Origin: Flavihumibacter fluvii
GTDB taxonomy: Bacteria > Bacteroidota > Bacteroidia > Chitinophagales > Chitinophagaceae
Length of the DNA stretch: 64,000 nucleotides
NCBI RefSeq assembly: GCF_018595675.2
Contig: NZ_CP092333.1
Span: 830,001 to 894,000 of the forward strand
Direction of reading: 5' to 3'
The notes beneath the pieces were generated by a model. It searched no databases, was not told the origin of the DNA, and was given only the letters and a program-made list of their open reading frames with translations. Positions 8,090-16,244 of this stretch are shown here, piece after piece; position 1 is the first letter of the stretch; every line of letters starts with the position of its first letter. The position numbers and the translations under genes are program-made.

Positions 8090-8479
8090 ATGACAACAAA
8101 CGAAAATACAACGCATTTTGCTCCTGAACTGCACATTCCCAACGGGACGTTCAATGTTGATTTTTACACAAAATTCGGTGCAACGGAACATTTTTGTTTT
8201 CGAAATGATGACGGAAGCATTCATGTAGCAGAAATGGATATCAACGGTGCAATTTTTCACCTGCACGAAACAATGCGTGATGCTCTTGAACCAATCAGTG
8301 CAAAGGGAGTTACATCGGTTATCGGGTTGTTTGTTCCTGATGTACAGGAAGTAATGCAAAAAGCCATACAGGCAGGAGCAATTGAGATTAACCCTGTGGA
8401 AGACCACGATTATGGTTACAGGCAAGGAATGTTCAAAGACCCTTTTGGGCATTACTGGCAAATACAGAAAAAAATCTAA
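8090..8479 (+). CDS. VOC family protein (glyoxalase/bleomycin-resistance/PhnB-like)
   Basis: 129 residues from ATG 8090, eight codons inside the longer frame starting at 8066; AAAGGA just upstream supports this start. Strand order and the end (YRQGMFKDPFGHYWQIQKK) are typical of PhnB-like VOC proteins. The metal-ligand pattern is only partly visible, so substrate and even catalysis are open; members range from glyoxalases to antibiotic-binding proteins. It follows half-site H by about 130 bases. Confidence 0.85.
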   Translation: MTTNENTTHFAPELHIPNGTFNVDFYTKFGATEHFCFRNDDGSIHVAEMDINGAIFHLHETMRDALEPISAKGVTSVIGLFVPDVQEVMQKAIQAGAIEINPVEDHDYGYRQGMFKDPFGHYWQIQKKI

Positions 8480-8665
8480 ATTAGTGCTATCAATAAAAAG
8501 CAATCGGATACTCAATAAGATTGAGGTAGACGCCAACTAATATGGGATTTCCTAAAGCAGTGCCGGACTTGACAAACTAATTTCCCAGCCTTCGACAAGT
8601 CCTGATGTTGGTAGTAATACTGAGCGAATCCGATCCTTTAAAGTACATCAACATATCAGTTTTGA

Positions 8666-9399
8666 ATGATTAGAATAATAAAAAATACCATACTATTTAT
8701 CGCACTGTTACATGTGTTTTCATTTGAGATTTTAAGTCAAAAAAGCAATTTTAGCGAACTAATTGCTAAAAATGCTGATAAAATTGAGCAGAAAGTAATT
8801 GCCTGGCGGCACGATATTCATCAAAATCCGGAACTGGGAATTGAAGTGAAGACAAAGGTTGGCATGATCGGCACACAGCTATTTTGATGGGCGTAGCCGA
8901 AGTACTAACAGGCATGAAGAAAGACTTGAAAGGCGCCGTCAAATTCATTTTTCAACCGGCAGAAGAAGGCGCACCAATAGGTGAAGAAGGTGGGCCAAAT
9001 TTACTATCGCCCCGGCGGATTTTATGCTGGTAATACTGACTTTAAAATTACGGTAAGGAATTTAAGTAACGAAGATGAAGACTTGATTGTTTGTCGTATC
9101 AGGCAGATTGCAGAAAAAACAGCGGAAGCGGCGGGAGCAACAGCAATCGTAGAATTGCCCTACACAGTCAAATATCCTATTACTTTCAATAATATAGAAC
9201 TGACAACATACATGTTGCCTTTGTTACTAAAATCAGCAGGAGCAGGAAATGTACATCTAATTCCTGCCTTGTTTTTTCGTTTAGGTGGCATGCCAAAAGG
9301 TAAAAAGTAAAAACTGCAAGTCCACCTCATACCCCTGAGTTTATGATTGATGATACCTCATTTAAATTAGGCATCATTGCTTTGTGCAATTTGGCATAA
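8666..9399 (+). pseudogene. M20 family amidohydrolase, multiply deleted
   Basis: Pieces of a secreted M20 amidohydrolase (normally about 430 residues) appear in order across three frames: signal-like start, AWRHDIHQNPELG, IEVKTKVG, then GHDRHTAILMGVAEVL and FQPAEEGAPIGEEGG in a second frame, VGQIYYRPGGFYAG...DFKITV and RNLSNEDE...YMLP in a third, FFRLGGMPKGKK, and finally SPPHTPEFMIDDTSFKLG in another frame ending at TAA 9399. Missing blocks include most of the zinc-site region between KVG and GHD, the dimerisation lid after KITV, and the GAEDF region. At least five separate lesions, some in frame and some not, so it is dead. Block boundaries come from remembered family sequence. Confidence 0.75.
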
Positions 9400-9519
9400 A
9401 GAAGTACTATCACTAACTTAATGGGTATAATCAATAAGACAAGTAAATAGTCTACTGGCGGACTTTCTCCGGCAGCAGAAACCTTTCGTTTTAGTAATCA
9501 TCTTGAAAACCATATTAGT

Positions 9520-10059
9520 ATGACAGCATTGAATAAAATCCTTGACCTGACTCCTTTAGGAATGAGATTTACTGTTTTGAAAAGCGGCGTACAAACAAAT
9601 GGAAAGTCGTTGGATTTGCACTGGGAGTTATTACCTGGTTGTAACATGAAAGACCCATTAGTACATCATCATCCAAATGCTATTGAAACTTACGAGATAT
9701 TAGAAGGTGAAATGGAATTCTTAATAAAAGATAAATGGTTGACAGCAAAAAAAGGCGACAAGTTATCAGTCCCAATTGGAGTGACCCATGCTTTCAGAAA
9801 TCCAACAAATGAAATTGTAACCGTTTTTAATACGCACCAACCAGCTTTAAAAATGGAGGAATATTTTGAGGATGTCAGTAAGGTTTTAGATAAAGTAACT
9901 AATAATAGAACAAAAGAGTTTAAGTTGAATTTAAAAGCCAAGTTATATTTGGGCATATTGATGAATAATTACCGAAATGAGATAATTGCCATAAATCCTC
10001 CGGATTTTGCTGTGAAGATCCTTGGATATATTGGAAAATTGATGGGCATTAAATATTAA
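9520..10059 (+). CDS. Cupin domain protein
   Basis: 179 residues. Cupin motif 1 is HHHPNAIETYEILEGEMEF (about residues 47-65) and motif 2 is PIGVTHAFRNP (about 86-96), with His and Glu placed to bind a metal. The C-terminal 70 residues are helical with no motif I know. Single-domain cupins of this kind include isomerases, dioxygenases and small-molecule sensors; none can be chosen. It stands alone after the dead amidohydrolase, with about 120 bases of AT-rich spacer before it. Confidence 0.8.
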   Translation: MTALNKILDLTPLGMRFTVLKSGVQTNGKSLDLHWELLPGCNMKDPLVHHHPNAIETYEILEGEMEFLIKDKWLTAKKGDKLSVPIGVTHAFRNPTNEIVTVFNTHQPALKMEEYFEDVSKVLDKVTNNRTKEFKLNLKAKLYLGILMNNYRNEIIAINPPDFAVKILGYIGKLMGIKY

Positions 10060-10250
10060 TATTATTAAAAGGACTTTTTGTAAAGGAAATTATGTTTGAA
10101 CTTCTTCATCCTGTCTGCCCATGACAATCAATAGTTTACTTATTCACCTACTATTATTGTCGCATTTACACTCCATCAGCACGATCTTTGTTGGCGAGAT
10201 TTGTATTTGAACAAAAGCAATTTTGGAAAAGGTTTAAAAAATCATTTTAC

Positions 10251-10257
10251 GAGGAGG
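10251..10257 (+). promoter_or_regulatory. Strong Shine-Dalgarno site deciding the start at 10267
   Basis: GAGGAGG lies nine bases before ATG 10267. Most genes here lack such a site, as is usual in Bacteroidota, so it fixes the start 22 codons inside the longer TTG-initiated frame from 10201. It also hints at a foreign origin for the gene. Confidence 0.6.
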
Positions 10258-10266
10258 CGAAATAGT

Positions 10267-10875
10267 ATGAGAAGAATAATTGTTTTATCAATGATCACAT
10301 TGGATGGAGTCATGCAGGCACCTGGTGGGCCTAAGGAAGATACATCAGGAGGTTTCAAATTCGGCGGTTGGGTGGCGCCATATTCTGACGATGTTTATGG
10401 CAAAGTGGTGCAGGAAGAGCTGAAGCCTGCAGATTATCTTTTGGGCAGAAAAACATTTGAGATCTGGGCAGATTACTGGCCTGAACATGGAGAAATTTGG
10501 CCGGGTATAAATGAAGGCACTAAATATGTGTTTTCCAAGAACCTGAAAAAATCGGACCCGATTGTAACCGGGTGGGAAAATTCAGTAGTCATAAAAAAAG
10601 TGGCGGATATTAAAAAGGTAAAAAATTCAAAAGGTCCTGATATTCAAGTTTGGGGTAGCAGTGAGCTTGTTCAGCTACTACTAAAGAATGACCTGGTAGA
10701 CGAACTCAGGCTCAAAATTCACCCTTTGACTTTAGGTAAGGGAAAAAAGCTTTTTGGTAATGGAACGATTCCGGCAGCATTTGAATTAATAGAGAGTATT
10801 GTTACAACGAGTGGAGTAATAATTGCCAGTTACAAGCGGTCCGGGAAAGTCCGGACAGGTACTATTGGCGCTTAG
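10267..10875 (+). CDS. Dihydrofolate reductase family protein (RibD C-terminal domain)
   Basis: 202 residues. RRIIVLSMITLDGVMQAPGG opens the fold, DYLLGRKTFEIWADYWPEH and YVFSKNLKKSD follow, and GPDIQVWGSSELVQLLL...DELRLKIHPLTLGKGKKLFG is the standard C-terminal NADPH-binding half. This is the DUF1062/YyaP-like stand-alone reductase group, function unproven. It differs from the member at 5687-6262 and is preceded by an unusually strong ribosome site. A second strong site, AAAGGAGG at 10923-10930, follows it with no ATG behind it. Confidence 0.88.
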   Translation: MRRIIVLSMITLDGVMQAPGGPKEDTSGGFKFGGWVAPYSDDVYGKVVQEELKPADYLLGRKTFEIWADYWPEHGEIWPGINEGTKYVFSKNLKKSDPIVTGWENSVVIKKVADIKKVKNSKGPDIQVWGSSELVQLLLKNDLVDELRLKIHPLTLGKGKKLFGNGTIPAAFELIESIVTTSGVIIASYKRSGKVRTGTIGA

Positions 10876-11079
10876 GGAGAAATTGCATTGAATATGCGGC
10901 TGAGGTTATTTGTTCTATTGACAAAGGAGGAATTATAATAAGGAAACTATTACTTTTACATTCCTTTAACTGGTCTATAATTAATGCCCGGCAGGTGTGT
11001 GTAATCCTGGCGAAAGAATCAAGTATTAAGCTAAGCAAACTTTATTGCAAGAAACTTTACAAACTATTAAATAGGCTTT

Positions 11080-11607
11080 ATGGTAGCAATTGAAATAAAG
11101 AAAGTTGGACTTACCGATATTAGGCAATTGCAAGAAATCAGCAGACAAACATTTATAGAAACTTTTGCAGGCGGAAACACAGAAGAAAATATGCAAAAAT
11201 ATTTAGAAGAATGTTTTACGATGGACAAACTAACATCGGAGTTGACAAACCCCGACTCAGAATTTTACTTTGCCCTATCAGGCAATAAAGTAATTGGATA
11301 TGTAAAGATTAATTTTGGACAGGCGCAGACAGAACTAAAGGACCAAAAAGCTCTTGAAATAGAACGTATTTATGTTTTGAAAGAATTTTATGGAAAAAAG
11401 GTTGGACAGGTTTTATATGACACGGCAGTTGAAATAGCCAAACTAAAAAGTGCTGATTATTTGTGGTTAGGTGTTTGGGAAGAAAACCCAAGAGCAATTA
11501 ACTTTTATAAGAAAAATGGTTTTGTTGAGTTTGACAAACACATTTTTAAGTTAGGTAATGACGAACAGACAGATATAATGATGAAATTACAACTTGGCAA
11601 AAATTAA
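11080..11607 (+). CDS. GNAT family N-acetyltransferase
   Basis: 175 residues. The acetyl-CoA-binding core is seen as IERIYVLKEFYGKKVGQVLYDTAVEIA (motif A, about 95-121) and WLGVWEENPRAINFYKKNGFVEFDKH (motif B, about 128-153). The IRQLQEISRQTFIETFAGGNTEENMQKYL opening resembles the spermidine/spermine acetyltransferase-like PaiA group, so polyamines or small amines are possible acceptors; the substrate is not shown by the sequence. Single gene with about 200 bases of non-coding DNA before it. Confidence 0.88.
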   Translation: MVAIEIKKVGLTDIRQLQEISRQTFIETFAGGNTEENMQKYLEECFTMDKLTSELTNPDSEFYFALSGNKVIGYVKINFGQAQTELKDQKALEIERIYVLKEFYGKKVGQVLYDTAVEIAKLKSADYLWLGVWEENPRAINFYKKNGFVEFDKHIFKLGNDEQTDIMMKLQLGKN

Positions 11608-11658
11608 TGGGAAAATTCATTACCGGAATATTGAAAGTATAAGCATATACAAAGTACT

Positions 11659-12663
11659 GTGAAAGGAAAATTATCCATAAGTTTGAGCATATTCTTTTTG
11701 TGGGGATATTGTTTTCTTTTTTCAAGCGTTCAATCGCAACAGACCAATCAAATGGTAACCGGGCAGATGTATATTGAAAAGTTTATCCAGGCCGAAGGGA
11801 TTAGGCTTCACTACCTGGATTGGGGCGGCTCCGGGCTACCTCTTATCCTTATTCACCCGCTTGGCGATTCGCCATACATTTTTGAGGACTTTGCTGCTGC
11901 CTTAAAGAATAAGTTCAGGATTATTGCCTATTCGAGACGTGGACATAGCAAATCAGCAGCGACCGTATTGCATTATGACAATTCCACACTTGTTTCAGAC
12001 ATAAAGATTTTACTGGATAGTTTGCAGGTTAACAAAGCTAATTTGCTTGGCTGGTCAATGGGCGGCAATGAAATCACGGAATTTGCCATACGTTATCCCG
12101 AAAGGACTAATAAGCTTATTTATTTTGAGTCGGGTTACGACCTGTCAGATGATGCATTCAGGGATATCATTAAAACAATACCGAAATCCCCTTTTCCGGA
12201 CAGCCTGGATTTACTAACAATAGATGCATACCGGAAATGGTATCACAAATTCTGGTTTTCAGATGTAGAGTGGAATTCCACACTGGAAGCAAACCTGCAT
12301 GGATCTACCAGAATCAATTCTGACGGCAGTGTAGTTACTTTACCCAATGATAGCATTTCTAAGATGTTCCTGGAATCTGCAACGAGCTATCATCGTAACT
12401 ATAGGATGATCCAGGCTCCAGCATTGGTGATTTATGCCAAACCATTCTTTGTTTCTCCTGTAAAGGATGAAAAAGTACTATTTGGTTATGCGGAAATGGA
12501 AAGGAATATTATCCATCCATGGCGGTTGAGGAGCATGTACCAAATAAAGGCAGAGTTAAAAAATGTGACAATCAAAGAATTGCCAGAAGGCTCACACACT
12601 TCTTTTATATTTTTAAGCAAAGACTCCCTTGTTGAAACAATTGATCACTTCCTTTCTCATTGA
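11659..12663 (+). CDS. Alpha/beta hydrolase, secreted
   Basis: 334 residues from a GTG at 11659; no in-frame ATG gives a full signal peptide. Hydrophobic signal at about 4-26 ending near VQSQQ. The nucleophile is Ser in GWSMGG at about 133, preceded by the HPLG oxyanion region and YSRRGHSKS; His in EGSHTSF near 313 completes the triad, with the acid less certain. The architecture fits esterases, haloperoxidase-like or C-C hydrolases of the ABhydrolase_1 group. It is followed by a broken NTF2-like copy. Confidence 0.82.
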   Translation: MKGKLSISLSIFFLWGYCFLFSSVQSQQTNQMVTGQMYIEKFIQAEGIRLHYLDWGGSGLPLILIHPLGDSPYIFEDFAAALKNKFRIIAYSRRGHSKSAATVLHYDNSTLVSDIKILLDSLQVNKANLLGWSMGGNEITEFAIRYPERTNKLIYFESGYDLSDDAFRDIIKTIPKSPFPDSLDLLTIDAYRKWYHKFWFSDVEWNSTLEANLHGSTRINSDGSVVTLPNDSISKMFLESATSYHRNYRMIQAPALVIYAKPFFVSPVKDEKVLFGYAEMERNIIHPWRLRSMYQIKAELKNVTIKELPEGSHTSFIFLSKDSLVETIDHFLSH

Positions 12664-12700
12664 GAAAAGCAGTTTATTGACATGTCTTAAAAGTAAAAAT

Positions 12701-12890
12701 ATGAACCTATATAAAAAGGACTTTTGGCATCGCTATTATTCCTGCAAATAATGCCTATGGCACAATAAAATGGGAAAGTCACAGCAGATTTACTCCAGTT
12801 TTTTGCTGTTGTATTTAATGCGCATGATGTAAAGGCTATAATGACGCAGATGACAGATGATTGTTTTTTGAGGATTCGGGAGAACCAGGT
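12701..12890 (+). pseudogene. Decayed duplicate of the NTF2-like gene at 13576
   Basis: Base-by-base reading shows similarity to 13576-13745: GCCTATGGCACAA, GGGAAAGTCAC, CATTTAATGCGCATGATGT-like and GACAGATGATTGT-like words follow the same order as in the intact gene. Here the frame is broken by TAA codons and small indels from the first 20 codons on, and similarity ends around 12880. It is an old partial duplication with the hypothetical gene 12953-13546 between the copies. Confidence 0.7.
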
Positions 12891-12952
12891 TTAAACCTAA
12901 ATCCGTACAAGAATTAAGGAGTCGATACAAAAGTTGTCTAAATTTAATAAAA

Positions 12953-13546
12953 ATGATGATTATGAAAAAGACGATTGTAATCCTGGCATCACTAATCAGT
13001 TCGGTAGCCGTCGCCCAGATACCTACTGCCGAAGTGCAGATTAAGTGCGCTTTGCTTGCAGCCCCTGCGGATAAGCGAGGTGAAGCCAAGGTATACGGGT
13101 ACAATGGTAAGGGTGAGTTCATCGTGATAAAAAAAGGTACCAATGAATTGATTTGTATCGCTGATGACCCTAAGCAAGCCGGATTGAGTGTATCCTGCTA
13201 TCACAAAGACCTGGAGCCCTTCATGGCACGTGGTCGCGAGTTGAAAGCACAAGGCAAAAACTTCAAGGAAGTTTTCGACATCAGGGAGGCTGAAGCAAAA
13301 TCCGGTAAGTTGAAAATGCCCAAGCAAGCTGCGAACCTGCAGGTGTTTTCTGCTGCCGCCGAAAATTATAATCCCGCTACCGGTGATGTAACCAAAGGCA
13401 ATTACCGGTATGTAGTGTACATTCCCTGGGCAACAGCGGCCAGTACAGGCTTGCCAGCCAAGCCTGAAGCGGCAGGCATGCCCTGGATTATGGATCCGGG
13501 CACACACCGTGCACACATTATGATAGACCCGCCGACAAAAGACTGA
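12953..13546 (+). CDS. Hypothetical secreted protein
   Basis: 197 residues, or 194 if translation starts at the third ATG (12962), which gives the cleaner signal peptide MKKTIVILASLISSVAVAQ. The mature part starts at about residue 23 and has no membrane segment. Visible features are a possible small beta domain (GEAKVYGYNGKGEFIVIKKG), a DDP turn, two cysteines (CIAD, SCYHKD) and a C-terminal PWIMDPGTHRAHIMIDPP with conserved-looking His and Asp. I do not recognise the family. Base composition is richer in G and C than its neighbours, suggesting a different history. Confidence 0.75.
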   Translation: MMIMKKTIVILASLISSVAVAQIPTAEVQIKCALLAAPADKRGEAKVYGYNGKGEFIVIKKGTNELICIADDPKQAGLSVSCYHKDLEPFMARGRELKAQGKNFKEVFDIREAEAKSGKLKMPKQAANLQVFSAAAENYNPATGDVTKGNYRYVVYIPWATAASTGLPAKPEAAGMPWIMDPGTHRAHIMIDPPTKD

Positions 13547-13575
13547 CCAGGGTAACCCTGTAAATATGAATATGT

Positions 13576-14016
13576 ATGAAAACAGGACCTTTGCTATTCC
13601 TTTTATTATTTCCAATTTTGCTTATGGCACAACCAGACAGGAAAGTGACTAAAGATTTTCTACAGTCTTTTGCAGATGCATTTAATGCCCATGATGTTCA
13701 GGCAATACTGTCACATATGACGGATGACTGTGTGTTTGAGGCTTCTGCAGGTCCGGACGTTGATGGAGAAAAATTTACCGGGCGGGAACAAGTGAAAAAA
13801 GCATTTGAACAAGTATTTGCAACATTCCCGGATGCCCATTGGGGTAATCCCAGGCATTTCATAGCAGGAAACAGGGGTTTCACCGAGTGGATTTTCACCG
13901 GAACCAAATCAGATGGTACCAGGGTTGAAGTAACAGGATGTGATTTATTTACTTTTAAGAATGGGAAAATCGCCATTAAGAATTCTTATAGAAAGAATCG
14001 GTTGCCGGTAAAATAG
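13576..14016 (+). CDS. NTF2-like/SnoaL-like secreted protein
   Basis: 146 residues: signal peptide to about 19 (LLFLLLFPILLMAQP), then a full NTF2-like domain. FADAFNAHDVQAILSHMTDDCVFEAS and FTGREQVKKAFEQVFATFPDAHW are the typical helix and polyketide-cyclase-like segments, and VTGCDLFTFKNGKIAIKNSYRK is the last strand pair. Such proteins bind or isomerise small hydrophobic molecules; activity is not predictable. A decayed copy lies upstream at 12701, and a distant lipoprotein relative at 30512. Confidence 0.85.
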   Translation: MKTGPLLFLLLFPILLMAQPDRKVTKDFLQSFADAFNAHDVQAILSHMTDDCVFEASAGPDVDGEKFTGREQVKKAFEQVFATFPDAHWGNPRHFIAGNRGFTEWIFTGTKSDGTRVEVTGCDLFTFKNGKIAIKNSYRKNRLPVK

Positions 14017-14175
14017 GCAAGATAAAATTCTTCCCTCATCTGCTGAAACATATAAGCCGTTTTCGGAGGATGTATGAACAGAGTTCAGGATCATCTCATC
14101 ATATCCATGTATGATAATAATCATTGTTTGTTATGATTAACATGTTTTCCTTTACTGGAAATATCAGGGCAGAAA

Positions 14176-14796
14176 ATGACACAGAAAAGATTACTCCTTT
14201 GTGGAATTCTCGCAATGTTATGGTATGTAATCATAAATATCATTGTACCGGCGAATTACCCGGGCTATGATTTTGTTTCACAAACTGTTAGTGAACTCTC
14301 CGCAATCGACGCGCCTTCCCGGACATTATGGGTTGTACTCTGCCTGTTCTACACACTCTTATTTATGCTTTTTGGGTCCGGCATCTGGCTATCTGCAAAG
14401 GGAGATCGGAAACTGCGATTTGTTGGTGGAGTTGTCCTCTTCGATGCTGCAATAGGGTTATTCTGGCCACCGATGCACCAGCGGGAGGTCATTGCAGCAG
14501 GAGGAGGAACCCTCACAGATACACTACATCTTACCTGGGCCTTTGTTCACCTAGCTTTGATGTTGCTGATGATCGGTTTTGGTGCAGCAGCATTTGGTAA
14601 AGGTTTCCGGATCTTTTCAGTAATCATTGTATTGATTTTTCTCGTGTTCGGCATTCTGACCTCAAAGGAAAGCGTCGGAATTGAAGCCGGCCAGCCTACT
14701 CCATTGGTAGGCATCTGGGAACGGATTAATATAGGTGCTTACATGATTTGGGTGGTAGTATTTGCCATTAAGCTGATGAAGAGAAATAATACATGA
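14176..14796 (+). CDS. DUF998 family membrane protein
   Basis: 206 residues with six hydrophobic helices. The first helix followed by YPGYDFVSQTVSELSAIDAPSR is the hallmark of DUF998, whose members are integral membrane proteins of unknown role. The stop overlaps the ATG of the next gene by four bases (ATGA), so the two are translationally coupled and probably work together at the membrane. Confidence 0.82.
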   Translation: MTQKRLLLCGILAMLWYVIINIIVPANYPGYDFVSQTVSELSAIDAPSRTLWVVLCLFYTLLFMLFGSGIWLSAKGDRKLRFVGGVVLFDAAIGLFWPPMHQREVIAAGGGTLTDTLHLTWAFVHLALMLLMIGFGAAAFGKGFRIFSVIIVLIFLVFGILTSKESVGIEAGQPTPLVGIWERINIGAYMIWVVVFAIKLMKRNNT

Positions 14797-16133
14797 TACC
14801 AGTGGAGATCATTACTATTATAGTTCAGTTCCTTGCTGCCGCCTTAGGCATCACGGCAGCGCTACCCAGTATCCTGGTTTTTTTGCAGTTGCATTGGCCT
14901 GCACCGGCATTATGGTTCCTGAAATTATATGCATCTGCATTATCGCCCATACTCGCCTTTATTGGCCTACTCAGTGCTCTAGTGGGATTGGCAACAGGTT
15001 CGGCCTTTATCAGTGGGATTGGCCTATACAACATAGTGATATATTGTGTGCACATATTCAGCGTAACAAGGCCGCCTGCTTTTCCAGGCAACTTTGAAAA
15101 GGCTTTTGGCTTGCATTGGGCGGACAAGATCAACCCCGGACAAAAAAATCACTTTCTGCCAGCGCGCGCCATATTTAAGTTACCAATTGTACCGGATCCA
15201 CGACTGGAACAAAACTTAACATTTGCAACCATTCCCGGTACGGCCAGCAGATTATTGTGTGATGTATGGCAGCCATCTTCCATTATAGCTCCTTCCGGCC
15301 TGGCTTTTATTTACCTGCATGGCGGGGCATGGTACATGCTTGACAAGGATTTGGGCACCCGCCCGTTTTTCAGACATTTGGCTGCACAGGGACACCTGAT
15401 CATGGATGTGGCTTACCGGCTTGCTCCTGAGACGGACATGTTGGGTATGGTGCAGGATGTAAAGCGGGCCATTGCCTGGATAAAAGAAAATGCAAAAAAT
15501 TATGGCATAAATCCCGACATGATTGTTATAGGTGGCGGTTCTTCCGGGGCACACCTGGCCCTGCTTGCAGCCTATACTGCAAATAATCCACAGTTTACAC
15601 CAAAGGAACTGGAGGGGAAGGACCTCAGCGTTTGTGGCGTGATATCCCTGTATGGCCCTGCCGATTTAAAAGAAATGTATTACCATACTAACCAACAGCT
15701 CACTACCCGTTCAAGTCCAGGCAGGCCGAAAAAAACTGCGCCCACCCAAATGCCCGGGTGGATAATTAATTTAATGGGAAACAATTATCATCGGCTGGGT
15801 ATGGATAAAGGATTTGAAAATGCCGGAACATTTGTCACGCTTTTCGGCGGTCACCCAGATGAGTGTCCCGAGCGCTACGAGCTTTTCTCGCCTGTTACAC
15901 ATGTGCATGCCGAATGTCCGCCAACATTGTTGATACATGGCAAGCAGGATGTGATGGCCCCGGTAAAATCCACCCGCATATTATTCTCCCGTTTGATGGA
16001 TAAGAAAATTCAAACGGTCATGCATATTTTACTACAGACAGATCATGCATTTGACCTTCAGCTTTCCAAAATTTCGCCGTCAGCTCATAATGCTATCTAT
16101 GATGTTGAACGCTTTTTGGCAAGGATGGTTTGA
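14793..16133 (+). CDS. Alpha/beta hydrolase fold-3 enzyme with N-terminal membrane domain
   Basis: 446 residues. The first 100 or so hold about three hydrophobic helices, unusual for this enzyme class; the rest is a hormone-sensitive-lipase/fold-3 esterase. The oxyanion motif is HGGAWY near 173, the nucleophile Ser in GGGSSGAH near 248, and ASP/His are in HGKQDVMAP and QTDHAF near 388 and 420. It starts four bases inside the DUF998 gene. The pair resembles membrane-tethered lipid or ester hydrolases; the substrate is unknown. Confidence 0.85.
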   Translation: MIPVEIITIIVQFLAAALGITAALPSILVFLQLHWPAPALWFLKLYASALSPILAFIGLLSALVGLATGSAFISGIGLYNIVIYCVHIFSVTRPPAFPGNFEKAFGLHWADKINPGQKNHFLPARAIFKLPIVPDPRLEQNLTFATIPGTASRLLCDVWQPSSIIAPSGLAFIYLHGGAWYMLDKDLGTRPFFRHLAAQGHLIMDVAYRLAPETDMLGMVQDVKRAIAWIKENAKNYGINPDMIVIGGGSSGAHLALLAAYTANNPQFTPKELEGKDLSVCGVISLYGPADLKEMYYHTNQQLTTRSSPGRPKKTAPTQMPGWIINLMGNNYHRLGMDKGFENAGTFVTLFGGHPDECPERYELFSPVTHVHAECPPTLLIHGKQDVMAPVKSTRILFSRLMDKKIQTVMHILLQTDHAFDLQLSKISPSAHNAIYDVERFLARMV

Positions 16134-16244
16134 GGAAAGAATTTACAAAAGATGGGTCAGTGGTTCAATAATCACGGAAAAAAGTGCAATTTGAGTGTAA
16201 TGGTGGGATCTTAGCGCCTTATCCCTTTTTTAAACAACTTCAAT

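Noticed and set aside
7879-8127. 82-residue open frame on the + strand
   Set aside because: It runs through half-site H and into the VOC gene in another frame; no family pattern or ribosome site.
8500-8635. Further attC-like site from GGACTTG...CAAGTCC and ATCGGAT...ATCCGAT
   Set aside because: Seven-base stems only, without the AAC/GTT ends seen in A and B; may be chance.
12992-13615. 207-residue open frame on the - strand
   Set aside because: Antisense shadow of the hypothetical secreted gene; the + frame has a signal peptide and normal start.
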